A stretch of 64,000 nt of DNA from NCBI RefSeq assembly GCF_007954275.1, contig NZ_VOLT01000012.1, positions 94,481 to 158,480 of the forward strand. Direction: 5' to 3'. Both the position numbers and the translations under genes were made by a program. A model generated the notes under the pieces. That model searched no databases and was not told the DNA's origin. It saw only the letters and a list, made by a program, of their open reading frames with translations. The stretch is from Colwellia demingiae. GTDB lineage: Bacteria; Pseudomonadota; Gammaproteobacteria; Enterobacterales; Alteromonadaceae. How positions within the stretch are numbered: the stretch's first letter is position 1; the number at the start of each line of letters is the position of its first letter. This document shows, piece after piece, positions 37,555 through 48,567 of the stretch.

Positions 37555-39777
37555 ATGCAAGCATCAGAAAATTCACATGATGACTTTTTATTCATCGATG
37601 ATAGTGATGAAGACGAGATTTTAGCGTTTGGCAGTAATGAAACTTGGCAAGTTCTAATTGTTGATGATGATCCAGAGATTCATTCAGTGACTCAATTAGC
37701 ATTATCGGATCTCATCGTATTAGGACGCCGTCTTGAGTACTTACATGCTTATTCAGGTAAAGATGCCTGTCAACTAATTGAAAATAATGATGATATTGTT
37801 CTAGTACTACTCGATGTAGTTATGGAAACTGATGATGCTGGCTTAAATGTTGTCAAATATATAAGAGAAACATTACAGCGAAAAGATATCCGTATTGTTT
37901 TACGTACCGGACAACCTGGTTATGCTCCCGAAGAAAGTGTCATAAAAGAATATGATATTAATGATTATAAGACAAAAACCGAGCTAACTCGTCGAAAGTT
38001 AGTCACTACCGTTTTTGCAGCTATTCGTTCTTTCCAACAAATAGCTACCGTCAATGAGAACCGTCAAGGTCTTGAGAAAATTGTTTCTGGTGCTACCGAA
38101 TTATCATCACAGCATTCTCTTTCTACCTTTAGTCAAAGTGTTTTATCACAATTAAGAACCCTCATAAGTGATGATGTATCGGCAGTTTTTTGCGCTAGAG
38201 GTCAAGGTATTATTGATAATATTGATGACTTGAGTTTTTATGTTTTAGCACAAATGGGCTTTGATGATAGCCTACTCAATCAAAAAATTGATACGTTACA
38301 AGATCACCAAGCAAGCAAACAAGTAAAAGGGTGCTTCTTACAACAAAAGCATCAGTATCTCGATGATAGCCTGAATCTTTATGTTGCTAAAGGTGATTAT
38401 CGTGCAGTTATTCATGTCAAACTTTCTAGTCCGCTAACCGAAATCCAAACTCAACTATTAAATGTATTTTTAACCGGCGTCGCTGTAGGTTATGAAAATG
38501 TCCACCTATTTCAAAAGCTCACCAATGCGGCTTACAGAGATTGGTTAACCAACTTACCGAATCGATTAGAGTTTGTACGCTTACTTGATGATTTTGCTCA
38601 AAATGAATGTAAAAATACGGTTGCAGCCTTAATTGATATAAATCATTTCAGTGATATCAATGATGCCTTAGGACAAGATATCGGCAATAAACTGCTATCA
38701 GCAGTAGGTCAACGAATTCAAAGTATAGGTTCTGACTGTCAACTGGCACGGGTGGGTGCAGACGTTTTTGGTATTATTGGTCCGGCCGATTGTTTAACCC
38801 CTGAAAGTTTAATCGCTTTATTCCACCAGCCTTTTGCAGCAGGTGAACAACACCTCCCCATCAATGCTTGTTTTGGTTTATGTACTAAAGAGCAGGCTCA
38901 AAGTAGTGGCGTACAAGTATTAAATCAAATTAATATTGCTTTGAATATTGCCAAAAAGAATCGTTTAGAACACTTTGCTTATTATCACTCAGATATAGAA
39001 GATCAAATGCAATGGCGTCTAAACATGATTCGCCAACTGCGAAATGATTTTGCAAATAACTGTCTTGAACTTTGGTATCAACCACAATTATCGTTAACTA
39101 CAGGTAAAGTTATTGGTGCTGAGGCTTTACTACGTTGGCGTACTGCTGATGGTAAATTTGTTTCTCCTGCTGTTTTTATTCCTTTAGCTGAATATTCAGG
39201 GTTAATTATTGAAATCGGCGACTGGGTTATTACTCAGGCCTGTAAACAACTAAAAATATTAGAAGAAGACTTTTCTGACCTTAGTATTTCAGTCAATGTA
39301 TCTATTCCACAGTTCAGACAAGATAATTTTGTCGATAATATAATAAATACAATGACTCAACATGGAATTAAGCCAAACAAACTTGAACTAGAAATTACTG
39401 AAAATATTTTAATGGATGAGCCACAAATCATCATTGATGCATTAACCAAGTTAAAAGCTCAAGGAATAAGCATAGCACTAGATGATTTTGGTACAGGGTT
39501 CTCTTCATTAAGTTACTTGCAAAAACTTCCTCTTGATCGCCTAAAAGTTGATCGCGCTTTTGTCACAGATATTAATAAAGAAGGTCAGTCCGTTATTGCT
39601 GAAACTATTATTAACTTAGGTCAAAAGATGCAACTTAAAGTTATTGCTGAAGGCATTGAAGAAATTGAACAGCAAGAGCGTTTAATTGAATTAGGCTGTG
39701 ATGAAGTGCAAGGTTTCTATTATGCTAAGCCAATGCCAGGAGAAGAGTTCATCAATTTTTTACATCAACAAAGTTAA
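37555..39777 (+). CDS. Response regulator with DUF3369, degenerate GGDEF and intact EAL domains
   Basis: 740 residues from the ATG at 37555 (GAGGGCGG just upstream); an ATG seven codons earlier lacks such a site. The receiver domain (about 30-160) has LIVDDDPEIH and LLDVVMET. DUF3369 (about 165-310) follows. The GGDEF domain (about 325-470) has GADVF in place of GGDEF, so cyclase activity is unlikely. The EAL domain (about 490-735) keeps EALLRW, NVSIPQF, LEITEN, DDFGTGFSS, K in LKVDRAF and IAEGIEE, so c-di-GMP phosphodiesterase activity is expected, controlled by phosphorylation. No partner kinase is adjacent. Confidence 0.9.
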   Translation: MQASENSHDDFLFIDDSDEDEILAFGSNETWQVLIVDDDPEIHSVTQLALSDLIVLGRRLEYLHAYSGKDACQLIENNDDIVLVLLDVVMETDDAGLNVVKYIRETLQRKDIRIVLRTGQPGYAPEESVIKEYDINDYKTKTELTRRKLVTTVFAAIRSFQQIATVNENRQGLEKIVSGATELSSQHSLSTFSQSVLSQLRTLISDDVSAVFCARGQGIIDNIDDLSFYVLAQMGFDDSLLNQKIDTLQDHQASKQVKGCFLQQKHQYLDDSLNLYVAKGDYRAVIHVKLSSPLTEIQTQLLNVFLTGVAVGYENVHLFQKLTNAAYRDWLTNLPNRLEFVRLLDDFAQNECKNTVAALIDINHFSDINDALGQDIGNKLLSAVGQRIQSIGSDCQLARVGADVFGIIGPADCLTPESLIALFHQPFAAGEQHLPINACFGLCTKEQAQSSGVQVLNQINIALNIAKKNRLEHFAYYHSDIEDQMQWRLNMIRQLRNDFANNCLELWYQPQLSLTTGKVIGAEALLRWRTADGKFVSPAVFIPLAEYSGLIIEIGDWVITQACKQLKILEEDFSDLSISVNVSIPQFRQDNFVDNIINTMTQHGIKPNKLELEITENILMDEPQIIIDALTKLKAQGISIALDDFGTGFSSLSYLQKLPLDRLKVDRAFVTDINKEGQSVIAETIINLGQKMQLKVIAEGIEEIEQQERLIELGCDEVQGFYYAKPMPGEEFINFLHQQS

Positions 39778-39825
39778 TTCTTCCAAATATTAATTATAGC
39801 TTCACTCAAAACGATAAAATTTATG

Positions 39826-39860
39826 AAAGCACTCCCCTAAATATGGGTGGAGTGCTTTTT
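39826..39860 (+). terminator. Terminator after the EAL gene
   Basis: AAAGCACTCC and GGAGTGCTTT arms with a 13-base loop and a T-run. Confidence 0.85.
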
Positions 39861-39908
39861 TATTTGCCTGTTATTAGTCGCTATACAAAAAACAAACATA
39901 CACACAAT

Positions 39909-39924
39909 TAAAACACCTGTTTTA
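39909..39924. promoter_or_regulatory. Candidate PsrA-type operator before fadBA
   Basis: TAAAACA-CC-TGTTTTA is a perfect dyad containing AAAC-N4-GTTT, the core recognised by PsrA, the fatty-acid-degradation repressor of Pseudomonas and Shewanella. It lies 145 bases before fadB. Confidence 0.4.
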
Positions 39925-40068
39925 AAATCGTTGCATTTCACTTTTTTTCAAGGCACACTCAGTCAGCTATTATTAGTTATCTACGTTTTTTAGAGTGCAG
40001 AATGGCACTAAAAAATCTAGATTAATCATCAAAACATCAACACCACTTTTAGGTGAAGGAGACAAAGC

Positions 40069-42237
40069 ATGATATATCAAGGCAAGAGCCTTTCAGCCCA
40101 ATTACTCGAAGACGGCATTGTAGAATTTAAGTTCGATGCTCAGGGATCAGTAAATAAGTTTGATCAAGCAACTTTTGAAGAATATATAGCCGTAGTGGCC
40201 GCAATTAATAACTGCAGTGAAGCTAAAGGCGTAATAGTTACTTCAGGCAAATCAACATTTATTGTTGGTGCTGACATTACAGAATTTTTAGTTTCATTTA
40301 GCCAGCCAGAAGATGCCTTAGCATCTTGGGCAAAAAAAGCCTCAGACGTTTTTGACTCATTTGAAGATATTCAATTACCCACTATAGCCGCTATTAATGG
40401 CATTGCTTTAGGCGGTGGTTGTGAAATGACGCTAGCATGTGATTACCGAGTTGCAGCTACTACTGCCAGTATCGGGCTACCAGAAGTTAAACTAGGTTTG
40501 ATGCCTGGTTTTGGTGGTACTGTACGCCTACCTCGACTTATTGGCTTTGATAATGCAGCCACGTGGATGTCAACAGGCAAAGCATTTAAACCAGCAGCAG
40601 CGCTTGCACAAGGAGTTCTTGATGCCGTTGTTGAGCCAGAAAATTTACACGCTGCTGCTATTAGCATGCTTAAATTGGCAATTAATGGAAAACTAGATTG
40701 GCGCGCTAAACGTCAGCCTAAACTCGAAAAATTAAACTTATCAGCAACTGAACTGGTCATGTCATCGACTACCTGTAAAGGTATGATTGCAGCGAAAGCA
40801 GGTAAGCATTACCCAGCACCAATGGTCATGATAAATACATTGATTGCGAGTGCTAACTTAGATCGCACTGGCGCAATGGCTGCGGAGAATGCCGGTTTTG
40901 CTAAATTAGCAAAAACTGATGCAGCAACAGCACAAATTGGTTTGTTTATGGCAGACCAAGTGATTAAAGGCAAAGCTAAAAAAGCAAGTAAACTTGCGAC
41001 AAAAGCTGTCAATAAAGCAGCCGTCTTAGGTGCAGGTATTATGGGTGGTGGTATTGCCTATCAATCAGCTTATAAAGGCACGCCGATCATTATGAAAGAC
41101 ATTAATGATCAAGCACTTGATTTAGGCTTAACAACCGCTACGGGCATATTAACTAAACAAGTTGAACGTGGCCGTATGAATGCCAAGAAAATGGCTGGTG
41201 TGTTAAACAACATCACTCCATCATTAAGCTATGACAGTGTTAAAGATGTAGATATTGTTGTTGAAGCTGTTGTTGAAAACCCTAAAGTTAAAGGCATGGT
41301 TCTAGCTGAAGTTGAAGGTGTCATCAGTGAAGATGCTATTCTTACTTCAAATACTTCTACTATCTCAATTGATTTATTAGCACAGAGTGTAAAACGTCCA
41401 CAAAATTTCTGTGGTATGCACTTTTTCAACCCTGTAAATAAAATGCCATTAGTAGAAGTTATTCGCGGTAAAGATACCTCGGATGAAACTGTTGCTGCCG
41501 TCGTTGCCTATGCAGCGAAAATGGGTAAGTCTCCAATTGTTGTTAATGATTGCCCAGGTTTTTATGTAAACCGTGTTTTATTCCCTTACTTTGCTGGTTT
41601 TAGTCAGTTAGTACTTGAAGGTGCCGACTTTACCGCTATCGATAAAGTAATGGAAAAACAATTTGGTTGGCCAATGGGCCCAGCATATCTACTTGATGTT
41701 GTTGGTGTTGATACTGCAGATCACTGTACAGGTGTTATGTCATCTGGTTTCCCTACGCGCATGAAAAAAATTGACAATGATCCAGTAAGTACTCTGTATG
41801 CTAATGATCGTTTAGGTCAAAAGAATGGCAAAGGCTTTTATGATCACATCAAAGATAAACGTGGTCGTCCTATGAAAGTTCCTGCTCCTGTTGCTTACGA
41901 ATTACTTGGCCAGCATTGCGCTGATAAGAAAGACTTCAGCAGCGAAGAGATTATTGCTCGTATGATGATCCCTATGGTTAATGAAGTTGTTCGTTGTCTA
42001 GAAGAAGGTGTGGTTGATACCGCAGCTGAAGCAGATATGGGCTTAATCTATGGTGTTGGTTTCCCACCATTTAGAGGTGGTGCAATTCGCTATTTAGAAA
42101 CGCTTGGTTTAGATAACTTCATCGCAATGGCTGATAAGTATGCTGATTTAGGTGAAATTTATCATGTGACTGATGGCCTTCGTGAAATGGCAAAATCAGG
42201 TAAATCTTACTTCACTACAGATGTTAAATTAGCTTAA
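40069..42237 (+). CDS. fadB: Fatty-acid oxidation complex alpha subunit FadB
   Basis: 722 residues. The N-terminal enoyl-CoA hydratase/isomerase domain has [29 protein letters not shown] and [11 protein letters not shown]. The middle and C-terminal 3-hydroxyacyl-CoA dehydrogenase has [27 protein letters not shown] and [18 protein letters not shown]. It carries out hydration and oxidation of acyl-CoA in beta-oxidation and forms a complex with FadA. AAGGAG precedes the start, and fadA follows after 15 bases. Confidence 0.95.
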   Translation: MIYQGKSLSAQLLEDGIVEFKFDAQGSVNKFDQATFEEYIAVVAAINNCSEAKGVIVTSGKSTFIVGADITEFLVSFSQPEDALASWAKKASDVFDSFEDIQLPTIAAINGIALGGGCEMTLACDYRVAATTASIGLPEVKLGLMPGFGGTVRLPRLIGFDNAATWMSTGKAFKPAAALAQGVLDAVVEPENLHAAAISMLKLAINGKLDWRAKRQPKLEKLNLSATELVMSSTTCKGMIAAKAGKHYPAPMVMINTLIASANLDRTGAMAAENAGFAKLAKTDAATAQIGLFMADQVIKGKAKKASKLATKAVNKAAVLGAGIMGGGIAYQSAYKGTPIIMKDINDQALDLGLTTATGILTKQVERGRMNAKKMAGVLNNITPSLSYDSVKDVDIVVEAVVENPKVKGMVLAEVEGVISEDAILTSNTSTISIDLLAQSVKRPQNFCGMHFFNPVNKMPLVEVIRGKDTSDETVAAVVAYAAKMGKSPIVVNDCPGFYVNRVLFPYFAGFSQLVLEGADFTAIDKVMEKQFGWPMGPAYLLDVVGVDTADHCTGVMSSGFPTRMKKIDNDPVSTLYANDRLGQKNGKGFYDHIKDKRGRPMKVPAPVAYELLGQHCADKKDFSSEEIIARMMIPMVNEVVRCLEEGVVDTAAEADMGLIYGVGFPPFRGGAIRYLETLGLDNFIAMADKYADLGEIYHVTDGLREMAKSGKSYFTTDVKLA

Positions 42238-43413
<1,176 letters not shown>

Positions 43414-43430
43414 TATTTAATTATCGCCAT

Positions 43431-43458
43431 AAAAAACCCAGCAATTGCTGGGTTTTTT
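43431..43458. terminator. Bidirectional terminator between fadA and ppaC
   Basis: AAAAAACCCAGCAA followed at once by its exact inverse, a 28-base perfect palindrome. Confidence 0.92.
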
Positions 43459-43491
43459 ATTGTCTTAAATAAATTAATCCGTTTGGTATAA

Positions 43492-44415
43492 CTATTTAAG
43501 AAGAATTTCTTGCAGTGGTGGTACAACTTGCTTTTTACGGCTAAGTACACCCTCTAACCAAGCTTTACCATCTTTTGGTGTAACACCAAATGCTTGCTCA
43601 GCTAACGTATCGCTATCGCTCGCAATCAACAACTCTGAGCCTTCTTTCATGATATCAGTTAATAGTAGGAAAACACTGTGTCGGTCACCCTCAGCTTTTA
43701 ACTCAGCAATATCAGCATATAACGCATCTTTAATGTCATCAAAAACGGCTAAATCAATAACTTCAAGTTGGCCTATACCCACTTTTTTACCGTTCATATT
43801 GAAATCTTTAAAATCTCGTTTTACTAGATCTCTAACAGGAGTACCTTCAACAGCAGATTTTACTCTAAACATGTCCATGCCAAGTTCTTTAAAATCTTCA
43901 ATACCAGCAATCTCAGCTAATGCCTCTACACATTTAATATCTGCAGTTGTACAGGTTGGTGATTTAAAAATAACGGTATCACTTAAAATGGCACACATCA
44001 TCGCGCCCGCAATATTTTTTGGGATCTCAACATTATTGAAATCATACATCATCTTGATGATTGTATTAGTACAGCCTACTGGGCGAACCCATATTTCAAG
44101 CGGTGTAGACGTTGTTAAATCACCAAGTTTGTGATGATCAATAATACCTAAAATAGTCGCTTCATCAATATCGTCTGGAGCAAGTTCAATATCGCTGTGA
44201 TCAACAATATAAACGCCTTCGCCAGCGTAGCTAGTTTTTAGCTCTGGCTGTTCAAAGCCAAACTTGTCCAAGATAAACATTGTTTCAGGGGTAAGTTCAC
44301 CTAAACGAGCAGGAACAGTTTCCTCGCCTAGAGTGGTTTTTAAATATGATAATGCAATAGCTGAACAGATAGAATCTGAATCAGGTATTTTGTGTCCTAC
44401 AACGTAATTTGGCAT
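43492..44415 (-). CDS. ppaC: Manganese-dependent inorganic pyrophosphatase (family II)
   Basis: 307 residues of the DHH family. Metal motifs are GHKIPDSDS near residue 7, VDHSD near 71 and IDHHKLGD near 91; the C-terminal DHHA2 domain ends with SRKKQVVPPL, the phosphate-binding signature. It hydrolyses pyrophosphate in the cytoplasm. Family II enzymes are common in marine gammaproteobacteria, in place of or beside the Ppa type. AGGAGAG precedes the start. Confidence 0.95.
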   Translation of the reverse strand: MPNYVVGHKIPDSDSICSAIALSYLKTTLGEETVPARLGELTPETMFILDKFGFEQPELKTSYAGEGVYIVDHSDIELAPDDIDEATILGIIDHHKLGDLTTSTPLEIWVRPVGCTNTIIKMMYDFNNVEIPKNIAGAMMCAILSDTVIFKSPTCTTADIKCVEALAEIAGIEDFKELGMDMFRVKSAVEGTPVRDLVKRDFKDFNMNGKKVGIGQLEVIDLAVFDDIKDALYADIAELKAEGDRHSVFLLLTDIMKEGSELLIASDSDTLAEQAFGVTPKDGKAWLEGVLSRKKQVVPPLQEILLK

Positions 44416-44533
44416 AAAAGTGCTCTCCTTAAATTATTCCATTCTACCAAAATAACTATGGATTGTGTATGCTCATCACGCAGTGCTTACTGATATCTTA
44501 TAACTTAAATAATCACCTGAACCAATATCACAA

Positions 44534-44549
44534 TAACGCTTTAGCGTTA
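44534..44549. terminator. Short palindrome after the FAD oxidase gene
   Basis: TAACGCT-TT-AGCGTTA. No clear U-run; it may form the 3' end of the oxidase message or be an operator of ppaC, whose start is 119 bases away. Confidence 0.35.
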
Positions 44550-44630
44550 CTGCCATATTAGTGATGCTTCAAAATTCGGGTTTCAAAATTTTAAGGTAAT
44601 ATGGATATAAATAATACCAATCTGACTTAT

Positions 44631-46028
44631 TTATGGTTTTAAAGGGAAACCCATTTTATCAACAAGGTTTAACCAAGGTATTCTCCAGCCACCTTTTGCA
44701 TCACAAGTATCTAATGCATACATAGTGATCTTGGCACCAATCCAACGAAATGGCTCAGGTGGGATCCAAGCAGGAACGGTTTTGGCAAATTCTAGATTAC
44801 GCTCAGGAATGTCAACATCATCAACAATCGCTAGGGCAACGCGAGATGCAAAGCGACTTGCTGTAACACCAAAACCAGAATAACCACCGGCATAAATCAT
44901 TTTGCCACCGTGATAATACTGATAATGCACTGCCATTCTTGTTGTTAAAGCAATGGGACCACTCCACGCATGAGATATTTTAATATCTTTTAATGCAGGT
45001 AATGTTTTATATAACATTCCCACCAACTTAATAAATGGCTCAGGGGTTTTGTCATGTTCAGGATCGGTATCATTATCAAAAAAGTAACCTAATCGACCAC
45101 CAAATAAGACTCGATTATCTTTTGTTAAACGCATGTAGTTTAACTGAGTACGTGTATCGTAAATACCTTGTCGGTTTTTCCATCCTAGCTCAGCAAGCTG
45201 TTCATCAGTTAACGGCTCAGTCATAACAATACGATCGCGAATAGCGGCTACACGAGAGCTAATTTTCTTTTTATGTTTAGTGAATGCATTAGTCGCTAAA
45301 ATAACTTTATTGGCCGTAATACTCCCTTCAGGTGTATTAACAAAAACGTGTTGTCCTTGCGTTTTACTGGTCAACATTGGCGTATTTTCATAAAACACTA
45401 CGCCGAGTTCTTTTGCAACGCGCTTTAATCCCCACGCCATTTTTGCCGGATGAATAGTCCCAGAGCGTTTTTTAGACCAAAGACCTCCCTCAAACAGTGG
45501 AGAATTAATCTCTGCTTGTATTTGCTTTTTATCTAATAAATGAGCATCGTGACCAAATTTAATATATAGCTCATGTTCACCTTCAATATCATCAATACCA
45601 TGTTTTCCTACCGCAACAGTTAATTCACCGTTCCATTCAATATCACAATCAATATTGTATTTTTCAATGGTGTCGCGGAATTGGTCCATATTCTCTTTAC
45701 CGAGACGTTCCAACTCTTCCATATCATGTTTGAATAAACGATTAGAGTTTTCCATACCATGCATTAACGAAGTAGATAAGATAGCACCTGGACGACCCGA
45801 AGCACCAATTGCAGCAGTATTCGCTTCTATAACAATAATTGCTCTATCAGGGTTTTGCTCTTTTGCTTGTACCGCTGTCCACAAGCCGGTAAAACCGCTG
45901 CCAACAATTAATAAATCGGTTTTAATCGCAGTAGTGAGTTTAGCTTCAACCGCTGGACGAGCTGGGTTGTCTAACCAAAATGGGGTGAATTTTGTATTTT
46001 CTAATGCTAGTTTCGCTTGATCTTGCAC
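44631..46028 (-). CDS. FAD-dependent amine oxidoreductase, PuuB-like (DAO family)
   Basis: 465 residues. The FAD-binding motif DLLIVGSGFTGLWTAVQA is at about 38-55, with VIEANTAAIGASGRPG after it, the pattern of gamma-glutamylputrescine oxidase and related amine oxidases. YAGGYSGFGVTASRF near 390 is the second FAD contact. With the neighbouring aldehyde dehydrogenase and permease it would oxidise an amine such as putrescine or its glutamyl or guanidino derivative to an aldehyde. No glutamate-putrescine ligase (PuuA) is present, so the true substrate is open. A shared operator-like dyad lies at 46173. Confidence 0.8.
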   Translation of the reverse strand: MQDQAKLALENTKFTPFWLDNPARPAVEAKLTTAIKTDLLIVGSGFTGLWTAVQAKEQNPDRAIIVIEANTAAIGASGRPGAILSTSLMHGMENSNRLFKHDMEELERLGKENMDQFRDTIEKYNIDCDIEWNGELTVAVGKHGIDDIEGEHELYIKFGHDAHLLDKKQIQAEINSPLFEGGLWSKKRSGTIHPAKMAWGLKRVAKELGVVFYENTPMLTSKTQGQHVFVNTPEGSITANKVILATNAFTKHKKKISSRVAAIRDRIVMTEPLTDEQLAELGWKNRQGIYDTRTQLNYMRLTKDNRVLFGGRLGYFFDNDTDPEHDKTPEPFIKLVGMLYKTLPALKDIKISHAWSGPIALTTRMAVHYQYYHGGKMIYAGGYSGFGVTASRFASRVALAIVDDVDIPERNLEFAKTVPAWIPPEPFRWIGAKITMYALDTCDAKGGWRIPWLNLVDKMGFPLKP

Positions 46029-46172
46029 AGTACTAACTCCTCTATAATATTACATTGGTGTGAGTAACCGTTACAAAGTAAGTTATTTATAAAAGTCTTA
46101 CTTTTATAAATACTCCTCATACACACCATCTTAGTTTTATAGTACTAAGTTAACCTGATGGGAGTTTTTAGA

Positions 46173-46188
46173 TACCCCCTAAGAGGTA
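46173..46188. promoter_or_regulatory. Operator-like dyad 1 of the polyamine cluster
   Basis: TACCC-CCTAAG-AGGTA, 145 bases before the oxidase start. The same outline (TACCC-N6-GGGTA-like) recurs at 50047 and 53400. Confidence 0.55.
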
Positions 46189-46211
46189 GCTAATAAATTT
46201 TTTGGTAGGAA

Positions 46212-47036
46212 TTATTGTTCATCAACATAAATGGATAAATGGTCGACATTTTTTTCTAATGACTCTGACTGTAAAATATCAATAAACAAAGCTAATAGTT
46301 CTGATTGGCTTGATAGAAACGTTTTACTATAAATATTTTTTTTATGCATTTTTACTGTTTCGTAGCCAATGGTCATAATAGTGCCAATGGCTTTAGTGGA
46401 ATGCCCTTGGAGTAATAATTGGCACACCTGATATTCTTTTTTAGTTAAGATGTCTTTACCGAAATTAAGCAAAGCATTTTCAACATTTGAATGGGTAATT
46501 TCGCTGTTTTCACCCATCATAGCTAAGTGGCTATTACATAGGTTTTGAATAGGGGTAACTAGCTGTTTAAACTTTGTTTTATCTGTAGACGAAAATTTAT
46601 CGGTATTGCCAAATCGAGAAATATCAAGGTGTAAACAATTATCCTTATCTATCGGGAATAGATAACCGACTTCATCAGTCAGCGATAAAAAATTAAAGTA
46701 AGAACTGTAACTGCTTGAAAACTCATCCGGCGCTATTTCATCGAGAGAATAAAAGCCTTCCTTACCTTTATCAGTAAAGAGTCGATAGAAAGGGTCTAGT
46801 ACATATAAACGTGTTAAATAGCGCCAAGACTCCTCACCATACAACCTATTTTTTTTACCATCATTTCCATATCGATAAAGTAATTGTGCATCAGCAGACT
46901 TATGGAATTGCAAAATAAGTAGCTCATCGAAATCAAAAGTAACTTTAAAGAAGTCTTTCAATTTAGAATAAAAATGCTCTGTACCTACATGCTGGGTTAG
47001 TTCAATTAGCGCTAAACTGTATTTATCTAATTTCAT
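46212..47036 (-). CDS. LuxR-type transcriptional regulator, probable controller of the polyamine cluster
   Basis: 274 residues. The C-terminal LuxR helix-turn-helix (about 195-250) reads LTKKEYQVCQLLLQGHSTKA, then IGTIMTIGYETVKMHKKNIY. The N-terminal 180 residues show no recognisable receiver or autoinducer domain and probably sense a ligand. It lies between the oxidase and permease genes on the same strand. The nearby common dyads are candidate binding sites. Confidence 0.8.
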   Translation of the reverse strand: MKLDKYSLALIELTQHVGTEHFYSKLKDFFKVTFDFDELLILQFHKSADAQLLYRYGNDGKKNRLYGEESWRYLTRLYVLDPFYRLFTDKGKEGFYSLDEIAPDEFSSSYSSYFNFLSLTDEVGYLFPIDKDNCLHLDISRFGNTDKFSSTDKTKFKQLVTPIQNLCNSHLAMMGENSEITHSNVENALLNFGKDILTKKEYQVCQLLLQGHSTKAIGTIMTIGYETVKMHKKNIYSKTFLSSQSELLALFIDILQSESLEKNVDHLSIYVDEQ

Positions 47037-47096
47037 AAAATGACCGCACTTAACAAAAGTTCCTATTTAATAATAGTAAAGTTTGAAATACAAACA

Positions 47097-47124
47097 AAAC
47101 AGCGACTCAAAAGAGTCGCTGTTT
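47097..47124 (-). terminator. Terminator of the aldehyde dehydrogenase-permease unit
   Basis: AAACAGCGACTC and GAGTCGCTGTTT around AAAA, with a T-rich tail on the minus strand. Confidence 0.88.
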
Positions 47125-47155
47125 CAAACGATTGCAATACCTAAACTAATATTGG

Positions 47156-48559
47156 CTACGCTGTAGCTGTTTTCATTTTTTTCGTACCACGATAAGTGAC
47201 TACTTCACCCAAAATGATAACACCAATGGCACCCCATAATACTTCCCAAGCAACACCTTCGCCTGGCACATAAATAAATAGCGTTATCGTGACCATTAAT
47301 ATTGCTGCACAAAGATAGGCGCAAGCTTTCACAAATTTAGGACTACCTGGAAATCTAAACGTGCCATCCTCTGCAATTTTGCCATTAATACCAATATGCG
47401 TTTCACGTATTTTAACAAATGCTGTACACACAGCGACGTAAGGCAACATGAAAATAACACCACTAAAAGCAAATAAAGACCAGAATAAATCTTCGTTATT
47501 ACCCGCCATCACACCATATAAAATCAGTAATATTGAAGCAGAAACACCGAGTAAAATTGATGCACCTACCGGTGTACCATGCTTAGATTCAACCGCAAAT
47601 AATGCAGGTAATTCATCGTCAATCGCCGCTTCTGCTGCTGCACGATTAGCACCCATTGCCCACGTCGCGCCATTTGAGAAGAAGGTATACAGTGCACCAA
47701 CACCAAGAATAACAACAAAAGCATCACCCAATGGGCTACCGCCGAAGAACTGACCTAAGGTATCCATCAAACCATCAACCACATCCACTTTATCAGCCGG
47801 CTGTGCAATTAATATCGCAGTTGTTGCTAAGATATAGGCACCTACTACTACAGCAATTGATGAAAAAACAGCTTTAGGTAAATCTTTACGAGGGTCTTTC
47901 ATTTCAGCACTACTTGCACTGGCTAATTCAAAACCCAACATGCCGTAAACAACCGCGGGTAAGTATTGTAAGCTCAAGCCGCCATTTTCTGTGCTTGGGA
48001 TCATCGTTGCTAAGGTAAATTCATTCGCAATACCGTGCTCCATGCCATACAAGATGCCACCGATAATTAATAATGCAAAAATGATTAGCTTGATAGCTGC
48101 GCCAATATTTGGGATCCATTTACCCACATTTAAGGCGACAACATTAACAAAAACTACTATCCATATAAGTACCACACCCATAATGATTTGTGCCGTTAAC
48201 GACATATCAGGCATGAATATTTGAGAGAATACTCCTGCAAAAAGAATGAAGATAGCAGGCACCCACACCGCAACATTAGACCAATAATACCAACTAATCC
48301 GTGATGCCATTTTTTGACCGTATGCTCTTTTTACCCAAGCATAAATACCACCTTGTTCTGGATAAGCCGAACCCAGTTCAGTGCTGATAGCACCGAAAGG
48401 CACTAAGAAAAATATTGTCAGTATTACCCACCAAAATATAACTGTTGGTCCCATTACGGCCCCAGCAGCTAAGGTATCTAATAGTAATACGGCAGAAATA
48501 CAGAATAAGAATATATCCCTTTTCCCAAGCGTTTTCTCATGTAAATGTAGTTCACTCAT
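47156..48559 (-). CDS. APC-superfamily amino acid/polyamine permease
   Basis: 467 residues with twelve predicted transmembrane helices. The first helix region has GKRDIFLFCISAVLLLDTLA, then YPEQGGIYAWVKRAYG, the APC substrate-site motif; FELASASSAEMKDPRKDLPK follows helix 6. It belongs to the putrescine/GABA-type permeases of the inner membrane. It follows the aldehyde dehydrogenase gene by only eight bases, so they form one operon. The substrate is inferred from context. Confidence 0.85.
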   Translation of the reverse strand: MSELHLHEKTLGKRDIFLFCISAVLLLDTLAAGAVMGPTVIFWWVILTIFFLVPFGAISTELGSAYPEQGGIYAWVKRAYGQKMASRISWYYWSNVAVWVPAIFILFAGVFSQIFMPDMSLTAQIIMGVVLIWIVVFVNVVALNVGKWIPNIGAAIKLIIFALLIIGGILYGMEHGIANEFTLATMIPSTENGGLSLQYLPAVVYGMLGFELASASSAEMKDPRKDLPKAVFSSIAVVVGAYILATTAILIAQPADKVDVVDGLMDTLGQFFGGSPLGDAFVVILGVGALYTFFSNGATWAMGANRAAAEAAIDDELPALFAVESKHGTPVGASILLGVSASILLILYGVMAGNNEDLFWSLFAFSGVIFMLPYVAVCTAFVKIRETHIGINGKIAEDGTFRFPGSPKFVKACAYLCAAILMVTITLFIYVPGEGVAWEVLWGAIGVIILGEVVTYRGTKKMKTATA

Positions 48560-48567
48560 ACTTTCCC

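Noticed and set aside
43649..44134. 161-codon frame opposite ppaC
   Set aside because: Shadow of a strongly conserved gene on the other strand.
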